A stretch of DNA of 5,811 nucleotides from an uncultured Eubacteriales bacterium (lineage in GTDB: Bacteria; Bacillota; Clostridia; Oscillospirales; CAG-272). Under the pieces are notes generated by a model. That model worked only from the letters and a program-made list of their open reading frames with translations, ran no database searches and had not been told where the DNA came from. The position numbers and the translations under genes are program-made. Shown one piece after another: positions 1 through 5,087 of the stretch; positions within the stretch are counted from its first letter, which is position 1; the number at the start of each line of letters is the position of its first letter. Location: NCBI GenBank assembly GCA_934477985.1, contig CAKSOR010000190.1:1-5811 (forward strand), written 5' to 3'.

Positions 1-958
1 CGGTCGCCTTGAGCGCGTCGTGATCGTTGTCGACATAGTAAAATGTGCTGTCCTGATCGTTTATGAAGCTCTCGACGCGGTCGTAGACCAAGATCGAGCG
101 CTCACTGAGCGAGCTGACGACATACGGCGTGCCGTCCGCCTTGCGCTCGATGTAGTGGTGTCCCATGCCGACAATCTGCGCGTTGACCATGTTGCTGTAG
201 GTCAGCCAGCCGATGCGGTCGGTCTCGTCGAACTTTCCATCGCCGTTGAGGTCGGCTCCGCTGTCCTTGACGAGTGAGTTCATCGCGTCGAAGGTCCACT
301 TCCCATCGCGCACCGCGTCATACGGCGCTTCATACGACAGGTCGGTCATCAGATCCTTATTGAAGAAAACAACGCACATGTTCTGCAAGAAGTTGAGTGA
401 AGCCGAGCCCGCGACAAGATAGAGCTTTCCGCCGACGCACATGTTTTCGATGTAATTCTGCGCGTACCACGGCTCGTTTATCTGAACGCCGGGGCAGGAC
501 ATCAGATCCCGGAAATAGCCCTCGGTCGTCAGCGAGAGCATGTAGTTCGCGGCGCTCGCGACGAGATCGTAGGCGTGATCCTCGGCGAGGACGCTCTCGG
601 TGACGGCTTTCTTGAAGGTCGACTGATTCGAGAACGAGCCGGGCAGGCTGACGAATCCGAGCTTGACGCCGAGCAGCTCCTCGACCATGATGTTGCGCCG
701 ATAGACCGCGTCGTCAACGATGTCTCCGGTCGATTCCTCAATAGCGAACTCATCCTTGAACTCCTCGCGCAGCAGGATCGTGACTTCCTTTCCGCCGTAG
801 TCAGTGCCGCGGTGGTATGCGTAGAGATCGGTTTCGACCACCGGCGCTTCGGTCGTCTCACCGGCGGTAGTGTATTCGGTGTCAGGCGAGGTCTGATCGC
901 AGCCGGTCGAGAGCAGAAAAAGCGCGAGCAGGAGCGAAAAAGAGCGTTTTGTTTTCAT
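1..958 (-). CDS. Extracellular solute-binding lipoprotein (SBP-1), partial, C-terminus cut off by the window edge
   Basis: The minus strand is open without a stop from the ATG at 958-956 to the left edge, giving 319 codons. The N-terminus is a lipoprotein signal: MKTKR, a Leu-rich core, then LSTGC with the lipidated Cys at residue 20, followed by a Thr/Glu-rich linker. The mature part has the layout of carbohydrate-type ABC solute-binding proteins of Clostridia: a GGKEVTILL first strand, DDAVYRRNIMVEELLGVKL near residues 80-98, a FFNKDL segment, and DGKWTFDAM at 218-226. An acidic loop, DLNGDGKFDETD (236-247), follows. The protein is expected to be anchored outside the membrane and to pass substrate to an ABC permease outside the window. 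It is a clear paralogue of the lipoprotein at 5088. The ligand is unknown; sugar or oligosaccharide is inferred from family resemblance only. The start is fixed by the signal peptide, although the adjacent SD is weak. Confidence 0.92.
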   Translation of the reverse strand, partial: MKTKRSFSLLLALFLLSTGCDQTSPDTEYTTAGETTEAPVVETDLYAYHRGTDYGGKEVTILLREEFKDEFAIEESTGDIVDDAVYRRNIMVEELLGVKLGFVSLPGSFSNQSTFKKAVTESVLAEDHAYDLVASAANYMLSLTTEGYFRDLMSCPGVQINEPWYAQNYIENMCVGGKLYLVAGSASLNFLQNMCVVFFNKDLMTDLSYEAPYDAVRDGKWTFDAMNSLVKDSGADLNGDGKFDETDRIGWLTYSNMVNAQIVGMGHHYIERKADGTPYVVSSLSERSILVYDRVESFINDQDSTFYYVDNDHDALKAT

Positions 959-966
959 TGTCCCAT
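955..966 (-). CDS. Possible 3-codon leader mini-ORF overlapping the SBP-1 start
   Basis: The minus strand reads ATG GGA CAA TGA from 966 to 955. Its stop overlaps the SBP-1 ATG in an ATGA arrangement typical of translational coupling. If the hairpin 993-970 forms, the upstream GGAGAA lies about 5 unpaired bases from this first ATG, a favourable spacing. A three-codon ORF can easily occur by chance, so this is a candidate only. Confidence 0.2.
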   Translation of the reverse strand: MGQ

Positions 967-969
967 TGT

Positions 970-993
970 CTTTCGGCGGACAGCCGCTGAAAG
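970..993 (-). promoter_or_regulatory. Hairpin in the SBP-1 leader
   Basis: The minus-strand RNA would pair CUUUCAGCGG with CCGCCGAAAG around a 4-base loop. That is ten positions per arm with one A-C mismatch. It sits exactly between the good SD (1002-994) and the start region (966-956). There is no U-tract after it, so it is not a terminator. It may hold the SD close to the start codon, or it may be a translational control element. Confidence 0.5.
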
Positions 994-1002
994 TTCTCCT
1001 TA
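994..1002 (-). promoter_or_regulatory. Displaced Shine-Dalgarno for SBP-1, separated from the start by a hairpin
   Basis: The minus strand reads TAAGGAGAA here, with the GGAG core at 999-996. This is the only strong SD upstream of the SBP-1 start, but it lies about 37 bases from the ATG at 958. The intervening 993-970 can fold into a hairpin, which would bring the SD closer. The only nearer purine run is GGGA at 964-961, three bases from the ATG, which is weak and badly spaced. The motif is visible; its use is inferred. Confidence 0.5.
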
Positions 1003-1029
1003 TTTTATTCGACGATAACGTCTGATACA

Positions 1030-1038
1030 ATTATAACA
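1030..1038 (-). promoter_or_regulatory. Candidate extended -10 promoter for SBP-1
   Basis: The minus strand contains TGTTATAAT, a consensus extended -10 (TG-n-TATAAT). No good -35 box lies upstream; the best is ATGAAA at 1059-1054 with an 18-base spacer. Transcription would start near 1023, giving a leader of about 65 bases that carries the SD and hairpin. SBP-1 could therefore be transcribed on its own as well as by read-through from the regulator, since I see no convincing terminator between the regulator stop (1087) and this site. Confidence 0.55.
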
Positions 1039-1086
1039 CATAATACTCAAAATTTTCATCCACTTTTTCCGCCCGGCTGTGCACTA

Positions 1087-1863
1087 TTATCGGACTTTAC
1101 CGCGGTATCCGCGCGGCGAGACGGCAAACAGCTTCTTGAACTGCCGGCTGAAATAGAGCGGGTCGGGGAATCCCACACAAGCGGCGATCTCGTTTATCGG
1201 GCGGTCGCTCTCGGTCAGCATGACCGACGCGGTCGAGAGCCGGACGCGGCTTAAGTAAGCCATCGGCGAGAGTCCGAAGGTCGAGCGGAAGGCGGCGTAG
1301 AAGTTCGACTCCGACATGTGCGCGATCGACGCGAGCTTCGCTACATCGATGTCCGAGTCGTAGTGTCTCGCGATATAGTCCGAGACCTCAAGAAGGTCGC
1401 CGCGGACGCGCTTCTTTTCCTCACCGAGTTCAAGCAGCGTCTCGAGCAGCAGGTAGACCTCGCTCATCCGCGCGCAGATGCTGTCGGCCGAAAAGAGCCT
1501 GTCGAAGCGCTCGTTCAGCCCGGCACGCCCCGGCTCGATCAGGCAGGGAAAATCAAAGACCGAGTCGAGCCGGTACGAGCCGTTTATAACGGCTTCAAGA
1601 AATACCCAGCGCGCCGCCATCCTGCCGCTTGCGGGGTCGCTGTGGTGGATTATGTACTGCGTGACCTGCCCTGGCGCGATGAAGAAGCCGCCTGGGCTCA
1701 CCTCAAACTCCTCGCCTTCGCCGAGTCTGATGGTGTAGCTCCCGACCTCAGCCTGGACGACCGAGAGCCATGGGAGCGACTTTATGTGCCTTACGTTGTC
1801 ATAGTCGGCGCGGTCATGCCGACCGGTCGAGAGGTAGCTCACGCTGATGCTTGTTATGTTCAT
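1087..1863 (-). CDS. AraC/XylS-family transcriptional regulator
   Basis: A 258-residue protein with the classic two-domain layout. The N-terminal portion (about residues 20-110) has the beta-rich, cupin-like character of an AraC sensor domain: YTIRLGEGEEFEVSPGGFFIAPGQ resembles the core where such proteins bind a small ligand. A helical linker follows. The last 99 residues (160-258) are an AraC DNA-binding domain with two helix-turn-helix units: DVAKLASIAHMSESNFYAAF, then PINEIAACVGFPDPLYFSRQF, ending in the usual FAVSPRGYR signature. The start at 1863 is chosen because GGAGG lies 6 bases upstream and a perfect promoter ends just before it. The longer frame beginning at 1962 would start upstream of that promoter and has no support. 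The gene is divergent from the enzyme operon, so it most likely regulates that operon and perhaps SBP-1. Ligand unknown. Confidence 0.96.
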   Translation of the reverse strand: MNITSISVSYLSTGRHDRADYDNVRHIKSLPWLSVVQAEVGSYTIRLGEGEEFEVSPGGFFIAPGQVTQYIIHHSDPASGRMAARWVFLEAVINGSYRLDSVFDFPCLIEPGRAGLNERFDRLFSADSICARMSEVYLLLETLLELGEEKKRVRGDLLEVSDYIARHYDSDIDVAKLASIAHMSESNFYAAFRSTFGLSPMAYLSRVRLSTASVMLTESDRPINEIAACVGFPDPLYFSRQFKKLFAVSPRGYRGKVR

Positions 1864-1869
1864 ATCTGA

Positions 1870-1874
1870 CCTCC
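1870..1874 (-). promoter_or_regulatory. Ribosome binding site that fixes the regulator start at 1863
   Basis: GGAGG on the minus strand with a 6-base spacer to the ATG at 1863-1861. It decides against the in-frame upstream ATG at 1962, which lies on the far side of the promoter. Confidence 0.85.
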
Positions 1875-1893
1875 GAAATCTCACACTAATAGT

Positions 1894-1922
1894 ATTATAC
1901 ATGTTTTGAGTAGAAATGTCAA
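1894..1922 (-). promoter_or_regulatory. Consensus sigma-A promoter of the AraC-type regulator
   Basis: The minus strand shows TTGACA (1922-1917), a spacer of exactly 17 bases, then TATAAT (1899-1894). Both hexamers match the housekeeping consensus perfectly. The predicted start of transcription is near 1887, leaving a leader of about 24 bases that contains the GGAGG site. The -35 box abuts the upstream part of the oppositely oriented promoter at 1943-1951, so the two promoters overlap physically. Confidence 0.85.
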
Positions 1923-1926
1923 TTCC

Positions 1927-1970
1927 TTTTTCGAAAAAAGTATGGTATAATTTATACAACACTGATCAGT
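1927..1970. promoter_or_regulatory. Cluster of short palindromes: candidate operators
   Basis: Three inverted repeats sit in and around the GRE promoter. TTTTTCGAAAAA (1927-1938) lies between the -35 and -10 positions. GTATAA-T-TTATAC (1945-1957) covers the -10 hexamer up to about the transcription start. ACTGATCAGT (1961-1970) is a perfect 10-bp palindrome just downstream of the predicted start. The heptamer AGTATGG also recurs as a direct repeat at 1939 and 1968. AraC proteins usually bind direct repeats, so the palindromes could serve another, dimeric regulator. The sequence is AT-rich, so some symmetry may be chance. Confidence 0.35.
1943..1951 (+). promoter_or_regulatory. Extended -10 promoter of the GRE-activase operon
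   Basis: TGGTATAAT is a perfect extended -10 element. At 17-base spacing the -35 position reads TTCCTT (1923-1928), which is poor. This fits a promoter that depends on an activator such as the divergent AraC-type protein (inference). Transcription would begin near 1958, about 28 bases before the chosen GRE start. Confidence 0.7.
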
Positions 1971-1972
1971 AT

Positions 1973-1976
1973 GGAG
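1973..1976 (+). promoter_or_regulatory. Ribosome binding site that sets the GRE start at 1986
   Basis: GGAG lies 9 bases before the ATG at 1986. The alternative in-frame ATG at 1971 has no SD upstream of it, and its own first codons contain this GGAG. The choice changes the protein by only 5 residues. Confidence 0.65.
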
Positions 1977-1985
1977 AAAACAAAT

Positions 1986-4088
1986 ATGGAATTCATCACA
2001 TTATCAAAAGAAAAGCGCCCGGTTCGGCTTTCTGAGCTGACGCGTAAGTTCGCATACGATTCTTTGGCGCATGTCTATGGTCTTGACACAAAGAAGACCC
2101 CAGCGATCACGCTCGACGACGTCCCGGGCTTCGCGGAGTTCCCCGCGATAAAGCGCTATGACACCGCCATCCGCCGTATCGCTGAGGAAGCGCCGATACG
2201 TATCTGCGACGGCGAGCTCGTCTCGGGCGCGGCGACGCTCGGCAAGGCGATCTCACACTGTGTCCCCGCCGACTTTGACGGGAAAGCGATCTTCACGAGC
2301 ATAAGCCACCTGACCGTCGACTTTCCCGACGTTCTGCGGCGCGGTGTGTCGGCGCTTTATGCCGATATAGAAAAATCCATGTCGGGGCGGACCGACCCGC
2401 GGGAGATTTCCTTTCTCGAAAGCTGTCTGTCCTGCCTTGACTCGTTCAGGATCTGGCACAAAAGATACCTCGATGAACTCGGAAAGCGCGGGATGACCGC
2501 GAATCTGAAGCTTCTTGAGCGCGTGCCTTTCGAGCCCGCGCACAGCTTCCGTGAAGCCGTTCAGAGTCTCTGGTTCACCTTCGCGTTCATCCGCCTCTGC
2601 GGAAACTGGACGGCGATCGGAAGAATTGATCAAATGCTCGGCGGATACCTGAAACGCGACCTTGAGGCGGGCGTTGAGACGCTCGATTCGGCGCGTGAGT
2701 TCCTAGCGCACTTCTTTATAAAGGGCTGCGAGTGGATCTGCGGCGGAAACTACGGCAGCGGCGACGCGCAGCACTACCAGAACATCGTCCTCGCGGGTGT
2801 CGACTCTGACGGAAACGAGGTCACAAACGAGGTAACTTATTTAGTGCTCGACATCATCGAGGAGCTCGGGATAAGCGATTTCCCGATAACCATCCGCCTG
2901 AGCCGGAATTCTCCCGAGTTGCTGCTTACCCGCGCGGCTGAGGTCATGCGGCACGGCGGCGGAGTCATCGCGCTCTACAACGAGGAGCTGATAATCGACT
3001 CGCTGACGAACTTCGGCTACCCGCTCACCGAGGCGCGGAGCTTCGCGAACGACGGCTGCTGGGAGGTTCAGATTCCCGGAAAGACCTATTTCATCTACAA
3101 TCCGTTCGACTCGCTCGCCGTCTTGCAGAAGAAGACGCTGAACTCATATGAGGACGTCGCTTTCGGCAGCTTCGACGAGCTCTACGCGGCTTATATTTCA
3201 GACCTCGACGACACTGTCGGACAGATTTTCGGATGGATCGCCGACCGGTTTGACGGCGATGTCTGGAAGCCCTCGACGCCCTGCACGGTCGTTTCGCTCT
3301 TTGAGCGCGGATGTATCGAAAACGCGCGCTCCTACCTTGAGGGCGGTCCGGTCTACAACATGATCTCGCCGCACATCGGCGGTTTCCCCGACACGGTCAA
3401 CAGCCTTTACGCCATCAAAAAGCTGGTCTTCGACGAAAAGCTCGTAGGCTTCAGGGAGTTCATGTCGATACTGAAAAACGACTGGAAGGACGCCGAAGCT
3501 CTGCGTCTGCGCGCTCTGAACCGCCTGACATACTATGGAAACGACTCCGACGAGGTTGACTTCATCGCGGTGAGACTGCTTGGCGATTTCGCGTCGATGT
3601 GCGAGAAGCGCGACAAAAAATGTCCTTATCGTTTTCCGGGCGGAGTCAGCACCTTCGGAAGGCAGCTCGAATGGGCGCAGCGGAGGCTCGCGACTCCGTA
3701 CGGTCGCCGCGCCGGAGAGATTTTAGCGCCGAACATGTCGCCGACTCCCGGAACCGACCGCGAGGGCGCTACGGCGATCATCCGCTCCTACTGCAAGCCC
3801 GACCTGAAACGCCTTCCGACCGGCGCGGCGCTCGATCTCAAGCTGCTGCCGACGAGCGTAGAGGGTGAGGACGGACTCGTTGCGCTCAAAGGGCTGATGC
3901 GCGGATTTGTCACGCTGGGCGGGTTCTTCATGCAGCCTGATGTCGCCGACGCCGCGATTTTACGCGAGGCGCAGGAGCATCCCGGGAACTATCAGACGCT
4001 CTCGGTCAGAGTCTCGGGCTGGAACGCGCGTTTCGTGACGCTTGCCCGCGAGTGGCAGGACATGGTGATCGGAGAGGTGGAGAGTTAA
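1986..4088 (+). CDS. Glycyl radical enzyme, PFL-like/eliminase type, substrate unknown
   Basis: A 700-residue cytosolic enzyme (705 if the ATG at 1971 is used). It carries the hallmarks of the pyruvate formate-lyase (PFL)-like family: SHLTVDFPDVLRRG near residue 110; FREAVQSLWF and IGRIDQMLGGYLKRDL around 200-230; QNIVLAGVDSDGNEVTNEVTYLVLD near 270; NDGCWEVQIPGKT with the thiyl-radical Cys at 358 (codon 3057-3059) and Glu360; and a C-terminal glycyl-radical box RVSGWNARF with the radical Gly at 678 (codon 4017-4019). One Cys followed by x-Glu is the pattern of glycerol, propanediol, choline-lyase and hydroxyproline-type enzymes, in which the Glu acts in acid-base chemistry. PFL itself has Cys-Cys, so it is excluded. 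The protein is shorter than the usual 770-850 residues: the N-terminus and the helical stretch before FREAVQS are trimmed. It has no encapsulation-like N-terminal extension and no shell genes nearby, so a microcompartment is not indicated. First gene of the operon with the activase at 4089. Reaction not assignable. Confidence 0.96.
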   Translation: MEFITLSKEKRPVRLSELTRKFAYDSLAHVYGLDTKKTPAITLDDVPGFAEFPAIKRYDTAIRRIAEEAPIRICDGELVSGAATLGKAISHCVPADFDGKAIFTSISHLTVDFPDVLRRGVSALYADIEKSMSGRTDPREISFLESCLSCLDSFRIWHKRYLDELGKRGMTANLKLLERVPFEPAHSFREAVQSLWFTFAFIRLCGNWTAIGRIDQMLGGYLKRDLEAGVETLDSAREFLAHFFIKGCEWICGGNYGSGDAQHYQNIVLAGVDSDGNEVTNEVTYLVLDIIEELGISDFPITIRLSRNSPELLLTRAAEVMRHGGGVIALYNEELIIDSLTNFGYPLTEARSFANDGCWEVQIPGKTYFIYNPFDSLAVLQKKTLNSYEDVAFGSFDELYAAYISDLDDTVGQIFGWIADRFDGDVWKPSTPCTVVSLFERGCIENARSYLEGGPVYNMISPHIGGFPDTVNSLYAIKKLVFDEKLVGFREFMSILKNDWKDAEALRLRALNRLTYYGNDSDEVDFIAVRLLGDFASMCEKRDKKCPYRFPGGVSTFGRQLEWAQRRLATPYGRRAGEILAPNMSPTPGTDREGATAIIRSYCKPDLKRLPTGAALDLKLLPTSVEGEDGLVALKGLMRGFVTLGGFFMQPDVADAAILREAQEHPGNYQTLSVRVSGWNARFVTLAREWQDMVIGEVES

Positions 4089-4994
4089 ATGCTTGTGACT
4101 TCTGTTCAGCGCTTCTGCATGCACGACGGACCGGGAATACGGACGGTTATCTTCACGAAAGGCTGCATTCTCCGCTGCCGCTGGTGTCACAACCCCGAGA
4201 CTCAGTCGAAGCGTCGCGAGATATTATTTTACGAAGCGAAATGCGTCGGCTGCGGTGGGTGCGCGGAAGTCTGCGAAAAGCAGGCTCAGAGATTTGAAAT
4301 CCGCCACTCAATCGACCGCGAACTCTGCACAGCCTGCGGAAAATGCGCCGAGGTCTGCCCGACCGGCGCGCTTGAGCCCGCGGGGCGCTTCTACAGTCTC
4401 GACGAACTGCTCGGGATAGTCAGGTGCGACAGGGATTTCTACGGAGCGGACGGCGGCGTGACGCTCTCAGGCGGCGAGCCGATGCTTCAGGACGAAACCG
4501 CTGAGTTCCTCGCGAGTTGTTCGAGCACCGGGATAAACACCGCGGTCGAGACCTGCGGACAGTTCGACCCGGCGGCAGTCGACAAACTCGCCGGAGTCTG
4601 TGACCTGCTTTTATTCGACGTCAAGGACACCGACTCAGAAAGGCTGCGCCTTAACACCGGCGGAAACCTTGATCTCATCCTCGGAAACCTCAGAAAAGCC
4701 GATAATCTCGGCATCAAGTCGGTAATGCGCTGCATCATCATCGGCGGCGTCAACGACAATGAGGAGCACTACCACAGGCTCGCCGGGATCTTCGGAGGAC
4801 TTAAGAACTGCCTTTACATCGAGCTTCTGCCTTATCACGAATACGGCTGTTCGAAGTCGCTGGCGCTCGGGAGGGAGTACGAGACCTTCGGAGTGCCGGA
4901 CAACGACACGCTCGAAGCCGCCGCGCGCCTCATCCGGCAGACCGCTCCGGTGAAGCTGCGCTCGAAAATCTATCCAAGGGAAACGCTGATCTAA
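4089..4994 (+). CDS. Glycyl radical enzyme activating enzyme (radical SAM, with two ferredoxin-type clusters)
   Basis: A 301-residue protein, standard length for the family. MHDGPGIRTVIF (residues 11-22) precedes the radical-SAM triad CILRCRWC, Cys26, Cys30 and Cys33 (CX3CX2C), which binds the 4Fe-4S cluster that cleaves S-adenosylmethionine. An inserted bacterial-ferredoxin domain follows with Cys52/55/58/62 and Cys80/83/86/90, each CX2CX2CX3C. This implies two further 4Fe-4S clusters, as in activases of the non-PFL GREs. SGGEP at 127-131 is the SAM-binding glycine motif; later FDVKDTD and ELLPYHEYG match family blocks. It should generate the radical on Gly678 of the enzyme encoded at 1986. 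Its ATG directly follows the GRE stop (TAA-ATG, no gap), and its SD, GGAG at 4079-4082, lies inside the GRE gene, so the two are translationally linked. Minor oddities: CILRC instead of the common CPLRC, and no Pro after the fourth Cys of the first ferredoxin motif. Confidence 0.97.
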   Translation: MLVTSVQRFCMHDGPGIRTVIFTKGCILRCRWCHNPETQSKRREILFYEAKCVGCGGCAEVCEKQAQRFEIRHSIDRELCTACGKCAEVCPTGALEPAGRFYSLDELLGIVRCDRDFYGADGGVTLSGGEPMLQDETAEFLASCSSTGINTAVETCGQFDPAAVDKLAGVCDLLLFDVKDTDSERLRLNTGGNLDLILGNLRKADNLGIKSVMRCIIIGGVNDNEEHYHRLAGIFGGLKNCLYIELLPYHEYGCSKSLALGREYETFGVPDNDTLEAAARLIRQTAPVKLRSKIYPRETLI

Positions 4995-4998
4995 GGTT

Positions 4999-5047
4999 GT
5001 TTTCACGCGAAAAAGCCCATAAATCCAAGCCTTTTTCGCGTGAAAAC
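4999..5047 (+). repeat. Perfect 17-bp inverted repeat (stem-loop) between the activase and SBP-2
   Basis: The left arm 4999-5015 (GTTTTCACGCGAAAAAG) is exactly complementary to the right arm 5031-5047, with a 15-base loop. It begins five bases after the activase stop codon. No T-run follows on either strand (CCCGAATT on the plus side), so it is not a textbook Rho-independent terminator. It could cap and stabilise the 3' end of the GRE-activase message, cause partial termination, or mark an RNA-processing site that lets SBP-2 be expressed at a different level. I see no convincing promoter between it and SBP-2. Confidence 0.85.
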
Positions 5048-5087
5048 CCGAATTATTCAGCTTATCCCAAGAAAGGAATGACGATAA

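Noticed and set aside
575..1018. Plus-strand open frame (147 codons) over the SBP-1 start
   Set aside because: It is antisense to the lipoprotein signal and leader; its product shows no family resemblance, while the minus strand has a clear lipobox and SBP blocks.
1040..1086. Terminator after the regulator gene
   Set aside because: GTGCAC and a short GC-rich stretch are present, but they do not form a stem followed by a T-run on the minus strand.
1318..1869. Plus-strand open frame (183 codons) inside the AraC-type gene
   Set aside because: It lies entirely antisense to the regulator, has no SD or motif, and is explained by GC-biased codon positions of the real gene.
1864..1962. 33-residue N-terminal extension of the AraC-type regulator
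   Set aside because: It would begin upstream of the perfect TTGACA/TATAAT promoter and lacks an SD; the ATG at 1863 has GGAGG at ideal spacing.
1986..4088. Identification as pyruvate formate-lyase or class III ribonucleotide reductase
   Set aside because: PFL needs adjacent Cys-Cys in the active site; this protein has Gly-Cys-Trp-Glu. The PFL-like blocks and the absence of NrdD features exclude the reductase.
1986..4994. Bacterial microcompartment association of the GRE
   Set aside because: No shell-protein gene lies in the window and the GRE has no N-terminal encapsulation-like extension. The flanks are not visible, so this is rejected only for what can be seen.
4999..5047. Calling the 17-bp inverted repeat a Rho-independent terminator
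   Set aside because: The right arm is followed by CCCGAATT and the reverse side by a non-T sequence; the T-run lies inside the stem, not after it.
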